The position numbers were made by a program, and so were the translations under genes. Of a stretch of DNA of 33,067 nucleotides, positions 16,512-24,538 are shown piece after piece (the stretch's first letter is position 1; each line of letters begins with the position of its first letter). Source of the stretch: JANJTY01 sp038257155 (GTDB taxonomy: Bacteria > Pseudomonadota > Gammaproteobacteria > Xanthomonadales > Xanthomonadaceae); the NCBI GenBank assembly GCA_038257155.1, contig JBBSJP010000050.1, positions 1 to 33,067 on the forward strand, read 5' to 3'. Under the pieces are notes generated by a model. The model saw only the letters and a program-made list of their open reading frames with translations, did no database searches and was not told the DNA's origin.

Positions 16512-19500
16512 GTGAAATTGATTGCTTTAGCGCTGCTCCTGGTCGCAGGTGCCGACGCGGTACAGGCGCAGATCGTCCATACCTTCGAAGACCAGCAGAT
16601 TCCTGCCGACTGGGGGCAAGTGGCGGGCTCGGACGCTGGCTGGACGATAACCAGCGAGGTTGCCGCTACCGGCAGTTACAGTTTGCGCAGCGCTCCGATT
16701 CCCGATAGCGCGACCGCCGCTATCGCTTGGACCGATGAGTTCTCCTCGGGAACCCTCTCCTTCCAATTCAGGATGGTGTCGGAAAGTTGCTGTGATCACT
16801 TTCGCCTTCGGGTCGACGGGGTCGAGGTATTCAGCGCATCGGGCTCCCGTCCGACCTGGGTAGAGGTACGGCGCGAGATTGCAGCCGGCCCGCATGCCAT
16901 CGAGTGGAGCTACAGCAAGGACGGCAGTGTCGCCACGGGAGCGGACGCGGTCTTCATCGATGACGTTCGTTTCGGCGATGCGTTGCCGGTTTCGTCGCCC
17001 CTGCTCCAAGTGCCGGGCGCGCTGCTGAGCTCCTCGGACCAGGCGTTGACGGAGACCTATTTCCCGGCAGCGCCCGGCCTCAGTCAACCTGCTTCGTTCG
17101 GTGGCCCCCTGGCCATCCAACCGGACGGAACGCTCTATCACGCAGACCTGGACGCTGACGCCGTCTACCAGTACGACCCGATCACGTCGATCCACTCTCT
17201 GCTGGCCTCCAATGTTCCTTTCACGAACGCGATGGTTCCGCTCCCGACGCAACTTCTGGGCGGGCAGGCAAATTTTTGCGGTGGCTACTCCCTGGTTTTC
17301 CTGGGTAGCGGCAATGTATTCAACAGTTCGCCCCCCGTGCCCTGTGAGGGCCAGTGGGCCGCGGCAGCGAATCGGGGTTCGGACCTCTACGTGCTGAACG
17401 ACAATCGTCTGACGCGCCGCGCAACGAGCACGCCCGCCGCCATCAGCCAGTCCACCGCGTTGCAGTATTTTCCGAGCGACCTGGCGATCGATGTCGATGG
17501 CAGCGTGTGGCTGTTGGCATCCAGCGAATTGGTGCATGTAAGCGCAACCGGTGTGGAGATCGCGCGGTATAGCTTGTACCCACGCTTCGCGAGCCACATC
17601 GCGCTTCGCGAGGATGGCCTGATAGCAGTAGGCGGCTGGGGCGCCACCGGCTTCCTGCGGCCCGACCGCGGTTTCGCCGTGTGGAAACCCGAGCCGAGCT
17701 ACACCAGTGACATCGCTTTCGTGCCCGGAGTCGTACCAGACGCGGACGAAGACACACTGCCACTGTGGTGGGAACAGGCCTACGGGCTTGATCCGGACCT
17801 GGCGTCGGATGCCGAACTCGATTCCGATGGCGACACGCTGACCAACGCTCAGGAGTACGCCTTCAGGTCCAACCCGAACCTGCGCGATTCCGATGGCGAT
17901 GGCGCGGAGGACGATGTCGAATTCACAGCGGGAACCGACCCGCAGCAGCAGGATTCCGACGGCGACGGGCTCAGCGATGGCGTCGAGATCCTCGACCTGG
18001 GAAGCAATCCGCTGTCGGGGGATACCGACGGCGACACCATGGGCGACTACTACGAGTTCACCAACGGCTTGAACCTGCTGGTCGATGACCGGCTTGAAGA
18101 CGCCGATTCGGACGGCCTGAGCAACTTTGATGAGTTCCAGCTTGGCACCCAGCCGGCCGTCGCCGACAGCGATGCAGATGGACTGCTGGATGGTGCGGAA
18201 GTACTGACGCACGACACCGATCCACTGGATCCGGACAGCGACAACGACGGTTTGCTCGATGGCCCCGAAGTGCTGACGCATGGCACCAATCCATTATCGG
18301 CCGACAGCGACGGCGACACCCTGGACGACTACCTCGAAGTCGTCACGTTGCTGTCCAACCCGAATTCCATTGATTCGGATGGCGACGGCCTTCCCGATGC
18401 GTACGAGCACCTGTACGACCTCGGGCTGACCATCAGCAACGCCGACGCCGATGTCGATGCCGACGGACTGTCGAACGGTGGCGAGTTCATCGCTGGAACG
18501 CATCCGCGTCGGCCCGACACCGACCTTGACCAGCTGATGGACGGGGATGAAGTCACGCTTGGCACGAACCCGCTCAGCGCCGACACCGACGGCGACCGAC
18601 TGCCCGACGGCTGGGAGTTCGCATCCGGCTTCAACATGCTGCTGCCCGACTCCGATCTCGATCAGGACGGCGATGGATTCTCCGTGCTGGAAGAGCTGTG
18701 GGGAGGAACTTCCGACGACTCGGTATCGAGCCGACCGGCACCGCAGGTCTGGTCGACGCACCAGGGCAATGCCCGCCACAACGGCTATCAGGCGTTGACG
18801 CTCCACGACGGAATGCCTGCGCTCGCACTGAACGTGGAAACCACAGCCGCGACGAGCCCTGTGGTATTCGGCGACGGACACCTGTTCTACACCAGTGGGA
18901 AATCCTTGGCCGCGGTCGACGTAATCAGCGGCGCGGAAGCGTGGCGCCACACGTTCGACAGCGCCTTTTCCGTCAATCCGCCAGCATTCTTCGACAGTCG
19001 GGTCTATGTGCAGACCGGCAATCATGGGTCGGATACATGGCTGCGCGCCTACAGCAGCACTTCGGGTGACCTGATCTTCGAGTCGCCGCATGAGGCCCAA
19101 TGGGAGTCCTATCTCGCCCCGACGGTGTTTGGTGACCACGTTTACATCAACGGCGGTTACTACGGTGGCGCGTACTCCTTCGATCGCATCAGCGGCGCCC
19201 AGCAGTGGTTCAGCGACTTGCCACAGTTTGATCGCTGGACACCAGCCGTCGAGGAAACGCGTGTCTACGCGTACGTCTACGGCATGCTGAAGGTTCTTGA
19301 TCGAGCGACCGGCCTCGAAGTGGGCAGCATCCAGGATCCGCTGTATTCCTGGAACGGCTGGTCGGTGCGCATGGCACCGCTGCTCGGCGGCTATGGCAAC
19401 GTCATCGCCTGCCAAGCCGGCCACATGGTCAATTTTGAGGTGGCCAGCCTCAGCGTATGGTGGACCCGACCGGGCTGCTCAGCGCTCAACCCCGCGTCGG

Positions 19501-19820
19501 CAAATGGGTTGGTCTTCTTTTCCGACTCGAATATCTTGACAGCGGTGAACGAACTCACGGGACAGACCGTCTGGACACGTGAGTTCACCTCCAGTCTCCA
19601 GGGCAATATCATCGCCACACGGTCACACGTGATCGTATCGGACGCGACCCAAACGCACCTGGTCCGTCTCTCGGACCGCGAGATCTCTGCAAGCCTGCCA
19701 GCCACTGGCGAGAAAACGCTCACGCACGACGGCCGCATGGCTATCGCGGGCGCTACGTCGATCAAGGTCTATACCTTGGGCACAGGTGGCGATTTGATAT
19801 TTGCCAACGCGTTCGAATGA
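16512..19820 (+). CDS. Large secreted protein: thrombospondin type-3 repeats plus PQQ-like beta-propeller, terminal LIFANAFE
   Basis: An 1102-residue exported protein. A signal peptide (KLIALALLLVAGADAVQA) leads to a lectin-like beta-sandwich (about 20-155, ending FIDDVRFG) and then an NHL/propeller-like stretch to about 405. Residues about 410-740 are calcium-binding type-3 repeats (many DSDGDGLSD, DTDGD and DADSDGLSNFDE loops). Residues about 745-1085 form a PQQ-like propeller, with blades such as LAAVDVISGAEAWRHTF and LTAVNELTGQTVWTREF. It ends GGDLIFANAFE. I start it at the GTG at 16512, with GGAG ten bases upstream and a signal peptide following; the ATG at 16443 adds 23 implausible residues. 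Probably a surface or extracellular structural or adhesive protein. A strong terminator follows. Confidence 0.88.
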   Translation: MKLIALALLLVAGADAVQAQIVHTFEDQQIPADWGQVAGSDAGWTITSEVAATGSYSLRSAPIPDSATAAIAWTDEFSSGTLSFQFRMVSESCCDHFRLRVDGVEVFSASGSRPTWVEVRREIAAGPHAIEWSYSKDGSVATGADAVFIDDVRFGDALPVSSPLLQVPGALLSSSDQALTETYFPAAPGLSQPASFGGPLAIQPDGTLYHADLDADAVYQYDPITSIHSLLASNVPFTNAMVPLPTQLLGGQANFCGGYSLVFLGSGNVFNSSPPVPCEGQWAAAANRGSDLYVLNDNRLTRRATSTPAAISQSTALQYFPSDLAIDVDGSVWLLASSELVHVSATGVEIARYSLYPRFASHIALREDGLIAVGGWGATGFLRPDRGFAVWKPEPSYTSDIAFVPGVVPDADEDTLPLWWEQAYGLDPDLASDAELDSDGDTLTNAQEYAFRSNPNLRDSDGDGAEDDVEFTAGTDPQQQDSDGDGLSDGVEILDLGSNPLSGDTDGDTMGDYYEFTNGLNLLVDDRLEDADSDGLSNFDEFQLGTQPAVADSDADGLLDGAEVLTHDTDPLDPDSDNDGLLDGPEVLTHGTNPLSADSDGDTLDDYLEVVTLLSNPNSIDSDGDGLPDAYEHLYDLGLTISNADADVDADGLSNGGEFIAGTHPRRPDTDLDQLMDGDEVTLGTNPLSADTDGDRLPDGWEFASGFNMLLPDSDLDQDGDGFSVLEELWGGTSDDSVSSRPAPQVWSTHQGNARHNGYQALTLHDGMPALALNVETTAATSPVVFGDGHLFYTSGKSLAAVDVISGAEAWRHTFDSAFSVNPPAFFDSRVYVQTGNHGSDTWLRAYSSTSGDLIFESPHEAQWESYLAPTVFGDHVYINGGYYGGAYSFDRISGAQQWFSDLPQFDRWTPAVEETRVYAYVYGMLKVLDRATGLEVGSIQDPLYSWNGWSVRMAPLLGGYGNVIACQAGHMVNFEVASLSVWWTRPGCSALNPASANGLVFFSDSNILTAVNELTGQTVWTREFTSSLQGNIIATRSHVIVSDATQTHLVRLSDREISASLPATGEKTLTHDGRMAIAGATSIKVYTLGTGGDLIFANAFE

Positions 19821-19841
19821 GGTAACCCGACCTTGGATCAG

Positions 19842-19870
19842 AAGGCCCCGAATTTCGGGGCCTTTTTTTT
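19842..19870 (+). terminator. Rho-independent terminator after the type-3-repeat protein gene
   Basis: An 11-bp perfect stem (AAGGCCCCGAA/TTCGGGGCCTT, one-base centre) is followed by a run of eight T at 19863-19870, 21 bp after the stop codon at 19820. It is also the left edge of direct repeat copy A. Confidence 0.93.
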
Positions 19871-20030
19871 AGGCTTGGCCGCTTGGCCTAACGCGTCGCT
19901 GCCGACTGATTGCGATCTTCAAATGGTGCGGGGCCACACTCAGCAAGACTGCACGGGGCGACCGTTCCGCTGGACTGTCCCCTGCGCTCCTTGGATTAGT
20001 TCCTTCCGTCCCCTTTTCCGGTCCCCTTTT
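19842..20030. repeat. Direct repeat copy A (about 190 bp), left of the VWA gene
   Basis: This block is alignable along its length with 22317-22513. Shared words include TCGCTGCCGACTGATTGCG, CACACTCAGCA, GGGGCGACCGTTCCGCTGG and CCCCTGCGCTCCTTGGAT, and both end in CCNTCCGTC...CCCCTTTT. Both begin with a hairpin centred on CCGAATTTCGG. It abuts the truncated flavoprotein remnant at 20031. Confidence 0.9.
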
Positions 20031-20215
20031 GCGGGCGGTGTCGACGCCCGCGGCGTATCCTCGTCTACGATGGAATCGCAGCGCTTGCCCGGCCTGTTCT
20101 TCGCTGGTGAAGTGCTCGATGTCACCGGCTGGCTGGGTGGTAGCCACTTCCAGTGGGCGTGTGCCTTAGGCCACGTGGCTGGAATTGCGGCCCGAGCGCG
20201 CGCGACCCCATTGCG
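20031..20215 (+). pseudogene. 3' remnant of a BaiN/HI0933-type FAD-binding oxidoreductase
   Basis: The frame from 20031 reads AGGVDARGVSSSTMESQRLP, then GLFFAGEVLDVTGWLGG and SHFQWACALGHVAGIAA. This is the characteristic C-terminus of the HI0933/YhiN/BaiN flavoprotein family (TxGGV...TMESKxVPGLYFAGEVLDVDGxxGGYNxQxAxxxGxxAG). The rest of the gene, several hundred codons, is missing: direct repeat A begins immediately upstream. The natural stop is also lost; the frame runs on to 20312 inside the VWA gene. It must be non-functional. Confidence 0.75.
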
Positions 20216-20263
20216 GCATTTCTTTCGTTCACCCGAGACACCTTCACTGGGAGAAAAAACACG

Positions 20264-22036
20264 ATGGACAGAACCCACCGAAGCATCGCCGGCCTGCTGG
20301 CACTCGCCCTGACACCCGCTTTCGCGGCAAGCCCCAACGATGGCCAGGTGATGATCGTGCTCGACGGCTCGGGCTCGATGTGGGGCCAGATCGAAGGCAA
20401 GCCCAAGCTCGAGATCGCCCGCGAAACCCTGTCCGCCGTTCTGGCCGACACGCCGGCTGGCACCGAGCTCGGGCTGCTGGCCTACGGCCATCGCAGCAAG
20501 GGCGACTGCAAGGACATCGAACTGGTGGTGCCCGCCGGCACCGGCACTGCCCCCGCGATCGGCAAGGCTGCCGCGGACATGAAGTTCCTCGGCATGACGC
20601 CGCTGTCGGACGCGGTGGCGCAGGCCGCTCGCGAAATGCGCCACACCGAACGCCGCGCCACCGTGGTGCTGATCACCGACGGCCTGGAAACCTGCAAGGC
20701 CGATCCCTGCGCGGTCGGCAAGGCGCTGGAAGAATCGGGCGTGGACTTCACCGCGCACGTGGTTGGTTTTGGCCTGAGCGCCGAGGAAGGCAAACAGGTG
20801 GCCTGCCTGGCCGAGGCCACTGGCGGCCGCTATTTCGCCGCCGGCGACGCCGCTTCGCTGGCCGCCGCGCTGAGCGAAACCGTGGTCGAAGCGCCGCCGG
20901 CGCCGCCGCTTCCAGACGCCACGCTGGATGGGCCCGACAGCGTGCCGATGTCCTCGCGATTCCTGGTCGCCTGGACCGGCCCGGACGGCAAGCTCGATGA
21001 CGTGCAGCTGTTCGATCCGGCTGCTGGCGGCGGCGACGGTTTGATCATCGACCGCCAGCGGCTGAACACCGACAAGGATTATCCGCAGCGCCAGGCCAGC
21101 CTGGTCGCGCCCGCCGTTCCCGGCGACTACCAGCTGCGCTACTACCACGGCGAACAACGCAAGGTGATCGCCACGCGCGAGCTGAGGGTGACCGAGGCCG
21201 AGGTGTCGCTGGAGGCACCGGATGAGGTCTCCATCGCCTCGCGCGTCACGGTTCGCTGGACCGGCCCAGGCGCCACCCTGGACGACCTGGAACTGTTTGA
21301 TCCGCGCGCACGCAGCGGCGACGGTTCAGTCCTGGACCGCCAGCGCCTGAACAGCGACAAGGGCTTCGACCAGCGCCAGGCCACCGTCGTCGCGCCGGCC
21401 CAGCCGGGCGAGTACGAATTGCGCTACTGGAATGGCGACAACCGCAAGGTGCTGGCGACCCGGGTCCTGCGCGTGGTCGACGCGGAGGTCGCGCTGGACG
21501 CACCGGCCTCGGTGCCGGCCGCCTCCCGCATCACAGTGGGCTGGACGGGTCCGGCGGGCAAGCTCGACGATCTGGAGATGTTCGATCCGCGCGCGCGCAA
21601 CGGCGAAGGCCTGATCCTGGACCGCCAGCGCCTGCTGAGCGACAAGGGCTTCGATCAACGCCAGGCCACCGTCGTGGCACCGGCCAATCCCGGTGAGTAC
21701 GAGCTGCGCTACTGGAACGGCGACAACCGCAAGGTGCTGGCCACGCGCACCGTGCAAGTCACGCCGATCGAAGTCAGCCTGTCGGCGCCCGATCGTGTTG
21801 CCGCACAAGCGCAACTCACCGTCGAATGGGTCGGCCCCGGCGCATCGATTGACAACATCGAGATCTTCGATCCCGCCGCCCGCAACGGCCAGGGCCAGGT
21901 GCTGGTGACCCGCCGTGTCGGCGACGACGGAAAGACCACCCTGCGCGCACCGAAGGTCGCCGGCAGCTACCAGCTGCGCTACTGGAACGGCGACAACCGC
22001 GCCGTGCTGGCAACGCGCCCGCTGATCGTGGAGTAG
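20264..22036 (+). CDS. Secreted VWA-domain protein with four tandem Ig-like repeats
   Basis: A 590-residue exported protein. A signal peptide (MDRTHRSIAGLLALALTPAF, cleaved near AFA) is followed by a von Willebrand factor A domain with an intact metal site: DGSGSMWG, Thr in GMTPLSD, and ITDGLETC. Two Cys pairs in this domain may form disulfides. After residue ~225 come four repeats of about 90 residues, each with a W(T/V)GP core, LFDPxA, DxxxRQ and a YxLRYWNGDNRKVLATR end; the middle two are nearly identical and suggest recent duplication. Such proteins usually mediate protein-protein binding in the periplasm or at the surface. The ATG at 20264 has GGGAG ten bases upstream. The gene lies between direct repeats A and B and appears monocistronic. 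Confidence 0.88.
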   Translation: MDRTHRSIAGLLALALTPAFAASPNDGQVMIVLDGSGSMWGQIEGKPKLEIARETLSAVLADTPAGTELGLLAYGHRSKGDCKDIELVVPAGTGTAPAIGKAAADMKFLGMTPLSDAVAQAAREMRHTERRATVVLITDGLETCKADPCAVGKALEESGVDFTAHVVGFGLSAEEGKQVACLAEATGGRYFAAGDAASLAAALSETVVEAPPAPPLPDATLDGPDSVPMSSRFLVAWTGPDGKLDDVQLFDPAAGGGDGLIIDRQRLNTDKDYPQRQASLVAPAVPGDYQLRYYHGEQRKVIATRELRVTEAEVSLEAPDEVSIASRVTVRWTGPGATLDDLELFDPRARSGDGSVLDRQRLNSDKGFDQRQATVVAPAQPGEYELRYWNGDNRKVLATRVLRVVDAEVALDAPASVPAASRITVGWTGPAGKLDDLEMFDPRARNGEGLILDRQRLLSDKGFDQRQATVVAPANPGEYELRYWNGDNRKVLATRTVQVTPIEVSLSAPDRVAAQAQLTVEWVGPGASIDNIEIFDPAARNGQGQVLVTRRVGDDGKTTLRAPKVAGSYQLRYWNGDNRAVLATRPLIVE

Positions 22037-22210
22037 TCCGCGCTTGGCCGCTTCCGCCCTCGCCGGGCGCAAGCGGCCCTGGCCGTCCCCGCGACACCTT
22101 CGCCCCAAGTACTTGACCACCACCGTCAGCGAAATCGACAACACCCTGCGGCCAACTACCCAGTGTCACCAACCGGCTGCTTGCGTCCCGCAAGATCTTA
22201 GTCGGCGCAA

Positions 22211-22300
22211 CCTGCGAATCAGGGGACCGAGGGAATAATCACGTGCGGATAAGGGGAACGGAGGGAAAAAAAACGGAATTAATACCGTCCGCCCCCTTTT
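22211..22300. repeat. GGGGACGGAGGGAA-type dispersed repeat
   Basis: Contains AGGGGACCGAGGGAATAA, AGGGGAACGGAGGGAA and CGGAATTAATACCGTCC and ends in CCCCCTTTT. It resembles 28213-28280, which carries GGGACGGAGGGAATT and CGGAATTAATTCC. These are likely members of a REP-like family. 22037-22210 between the VWA gene and this repeat shows nothing I can name. Confidence 0.65.
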
Positions 22301-22316
22301 CTGCATCCCCCTTTTC

Positions 22317-22513
22317 GCTCCGAATTTCGGAGCATTTTTTTAGGCCTGGTCGCTTGGCTTTGCACATCGCTGCCGACTGATTGCGGCTTTCAAATTGTGC
22401 GGGGCACACTCAGCAGGACAGCGCGGGGCGACCGTTCCGCTGGGCCGTCCCCTGCGCTCCTTGGATCAATTTCCTCCGTCGCCTTTTCGTCCGTCCGATT
22501 TTCGTCCCCTTTT
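22317..22513. repeat. Direct repeat copy B (about 195 bp), right of the VWA gene
   Basis: Second copy of the block at 19842-20030, in the same orientation. Its leading hairpin (22317-22341) has stem GCTCCGAA/TTCGGAGC where copy A has GGCCCCGAA/TTCGGGGCC, and a T-run follows in both. The paired changes keep the stem, so the hairpin is probably conserved as a structure. It may also stop transcripts leaving the VWA gene. From 22514 to 22609 nothing is recognisable. Confidence 0.9.
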
Positions 22514-22609
22514 CCCGGGTTGTTCAAGGTCAGCCACAAAAGTGCGCCGTCTTTAATGTACTGTTACAGCATGCGTGCAGAGGAATTGGGCTTGTCGCGC
22601 TACATCCTC

Positions 22610-23050
22610 TCAATTGCCCTGACCGCTTCTCATTCTGAAATAAAAGGTGGAGATGACTTTTATTGCATCTTCTGGAGCCATTCCAGAAACCGTGAAGAGC
22701 AACGCGTCCAACACACTCTTGTCGCGCCAAAGTCGCCTGAGCCAATCAATCACGGCTAGCAGTGTAAAGAGATTGCCTCCCAGAATCACCGTCAGAACAC
22801 CGGGTTGCTCTCGATACAAATAGATGAGACCGCCTCCCACCCCGAAAAGAATAACGAGAAGAACAAGCGCGACCCACAAGAAACTTGCATTTACATTCTG
22901 CTGTTTCCGAAGTATCCGCAGCATTTCCTGCTTCCCGCTCTCCGTCGATCCACCGGAAGCCTTGCCCAAGTCAGGCGCAGCGGCTTGATCGACCGCACGC
23001 AATCCACTACCGAGTGCACTTTGTAATCCTTTTGACACTTTGATAGTCAT
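22610..23050 (-). CDS. Small two-TM membrane protein (operon B, gene 4)
   Basis: A 146-residue protein of unknown family. A polar, Gly/Ser/Lys-rich N-terminal region (1-50) is followed by two hydrophobic helices (about 56-79, FLWVALVLLVILFGVGGGLI; about 84-103, GVLTVILGGNLFTLLAV). The short loop YREQPG separates them, and a 43-residue tail ends FYFRMRSGQGN. Both ends should lie on the same side, probably the cytoplasm. The ATG at 23050 directly abuts the TGA of the CHAT-like gene, with GAGGAG seven bases upstream inside that gene, so the two are co-translated. A small two-TM partner beside a caspase-like protein could be a membrane effector or anchor, but that is inference. Confidence 0.75.
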   Translation of the reverse strand: MTIKVSKGLQSALGSGLRAVDQAAAPDLGKASGGSTESGKQEMLRILRKQQNVNASFLWVALVLLVILFGVGGGLIYLYREQPGVLTVILGGNLFTLLAVIDWLRRLWRDKSVLDALLFTVSGMAPEDAIKVISTFYFRMRSGQGN

Positions 23051-23662
23051 TCAATTACTCCTCAATGCATCGTTAACTTCTTGTAATAACCCAGCATAAC
23101 TTCGGTCACCGCGGCACCCCAATTGAAAAAATATCTTGTAGTACTCAAACCAAACATTTGGTTTCAGTTTTACCTCGCTCTGCCTAACCAGGCAGTTTGG
23201 TTTAGCCTTGAGCAGTGCTTCAACCAGTGCAATTGGATGGCATACGCAGAGATCTAGCACCCCTTCAAACTCCTCTGGAATCGCACCAACAAGTTGATCT
23301 ATCGGAACTAGAACCCCTCGAAATTCAATGCATTGCCCGTGCCAGTGAGACAGGATCAAAACCAGACGGACGGTTTCCTGATCAGTAGCGGGGCGGGAGA
23401 AGGCGGTCTCGAACTCAACGAGACTGGCCTTCGACTCGACGTGGATGCCGATACGGGTAGCTAGGTTCAAGAGCGCCCTCAACGGTCTCAGAAACGTAAA
23501 TTCATATTGAGCCCACCCCCCGGCGAAGCTGCTTGCATACAGGCCCATGCCCGACTTGGTCTTCTCAAAGTCAGTTTCGTTTTCGGGGAGGCCAGCGAGA
23601 ATCGATGTGGCCGCAGGCTTCACCAAACGGTCAACAATCGCGGTATTAACCGGGGCTAGCAT
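23051..23662 (-). CDS. Putative CHAT/caspase-like protein (operon B, gene 3)
   Basis: A 203-residue protein without signal peptide. Residues about 55-200 look like a clan-CD (CHAT/caspase-like) fold: a hydrophobic strand followed by His (VLILSHWHG, His106/His108), then about 30 residues later a strand followed by Cys (VLDLCVCHP, Cys139/Cys141), then NCLVR and a Phe/Tyr-rich helix (FEYYKIFFQLGCRG) preceding YAGLLQEVNDAL. This order matches 'H-G ... LNxC ... FYxxFxxxL..G.s...A' of CHAT proteases. Family assignment is by eye and moderate; it could be an unrelated Rossmann-like protein. The ATG at 23662 lies inside the previous gene (17-bp overlap) with AGGG nine bases upstream, implying coupled translation. 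Confidence 0.62.
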   Translation of the reverse strand: MLAPVNTAIVDRLVKPAATSILAGLPENETDFEKTKSGMGLYASSFAGGWAQYEFTFLRPLRALLNLATRIGIHVESKASLVEFETAFSRPATDQETVRLVLILSHWHGQCIEFRGVLVPIDQLVGAIPEEFEGVLDLCVCHPIALVEALLKAKPNCLVRQSEVKLKPNVWFEYYKIFFQLGCRGDRSYAGLLQEVNDALRSN

Positions 23663-24506
23663 CGATTGACACCCTGGCATCAGCCACAAATGAAGTGCCG
23701 ACTTGATTTTGAAACTCGACACGAACATCGGCTTCGCTTAGCTCTGGGTTTTGCTTCCTGAGTTCTATAATTGCTTGGGTCACAAAATCGATGGCCGAAG
23801 CATTGCTTGACGTGTTCGCTCCGACGAAATAGAGCCTTAACTGTCTGGCAAGTTCGGCAGTTCTTGCATATACCCGAAGGACGAATCCATTGAACCGCAC
23901 CACGAATCCATGCCATCCATTCCTTTCGCCAGACGAAATGGCGCGTGTATCGGAGACCGACCTGACTCGGGCTTCCGCCAGCAGATAGTGTGGAATCGTT
24001 TCGACGCTCGGTGACCGTTCGGTTTGGTGACCGACCAATTCAAAGACTCGCGGTTTCGTTCCTTCCCCCTTCCATGTGGCAAGAATTGATGCGCGCGTGG
24101 CAGCAACCCTCTGAGAATTTCTGCCTTGGATGGAAATCCATGGCTTCCGTGAAGGATCAAGAGATTTCGCGATTGCGTCCTGGACCGCGACGAGGTTTGT
24201 TCCTTCGAAAATCGCCGCCGACGCTCCATCGTAGAGTTTGTACCTTTCGCCTGACGATTGGGGATCGACTACCAACAAGTAAATCTTGGCAACAACCGAC
24301 CTGTTGTTGAATTCTCGCAGCCAAGAATGCGAATCTTGAAAAAGCAAATGGGGCGTTTCACCAGGACATATCCCAAGACACTTAGATTTTCCCTGGGACT
24401 CGAACAGCTCTGGGCACACACTGCTTGCCCGAGCTTGGGGAAGTTGGAATGCCAGGGTCAGAATGAGACCGAGCGTGAGAGAAGCGCATTTCGACAGGCT
24501 GTTCAT
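23646..24506 (-). CDS. Exported protein of unknown function (operon B, gene 2)
   Basis: A 286-residue protein. A Sec signal peptide (MNSLSKCASLTLGLILTLAF, cleaved near ARASS) is followed by a short Cys cluster (VCPEL, KCLGICPG), probably disulfide-bonded in the periplasm. The remainder is a mixed alpha/beta sequence containing VAKIYLLVVDPQSSGERYKL and HGFVVRFNGFVLRVYARTAE. I recognise no family or catalytic motif. I chose the ATG at 24506 (AAGG seven bases upstream); an in-frame ATG at 24530 with GAGG before it is also possible. It starts 32 bp after the lipoprotein gene and overlaps the CHAT-like gene. Base composition is lower in GC than the flanking genes. Confidence 0.72.
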   Translation of the reverse strand: MNSLSKCASLTLGLILTLAFQLPQARASSVCPELFESQGKSKCLGICPGETPHLLFQDSHSWLREFNNRSVVAKIYLLVVDPQSSGERYKLYDGASAAIFEGTNLVAVQDAIAKSLDPSRKPWISIQGRNSQRVAATRASILATWKGEGTKPRVFELVGHQTERSPSVETIPHYLLAEARVRSVSDTRAISSGERNGWHGFVVRFNGFVLRVYARTAELARQLRLYFVGANTSSNASAIDFVTQAIIELRKQNPELSEADVRVEFQNQVGTSFVADARVSIDASPG

Positions 24507-24538
24507 GGCGCAACCTTCTCGACAGTCCATATGAACCT

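Noticed and set aside
16527..19424. Two long antisense frames (584 and 376 residues) under the type-3-repeat protein
   Set aside because: Repeated Asp/Gly/Ser codons of the real gene leave the opposite strand open. The translations are low-complexity and have no starts with RBS.
19940..22144. Long antisense frames (405 and 272 residues) over the VWA gene
   Set aside because: They mirror the repeat structure of the VWA/Ig-like gene and cross the direct repeat and flavoprotein remnant without any family signal.
22610..23662. Gasdermin/protease pair in operon B
   Set aside because: The two-TM protein is 146 residues with two clear helices and shows none of the size or beta-rich character of a bacterial gasdermin.
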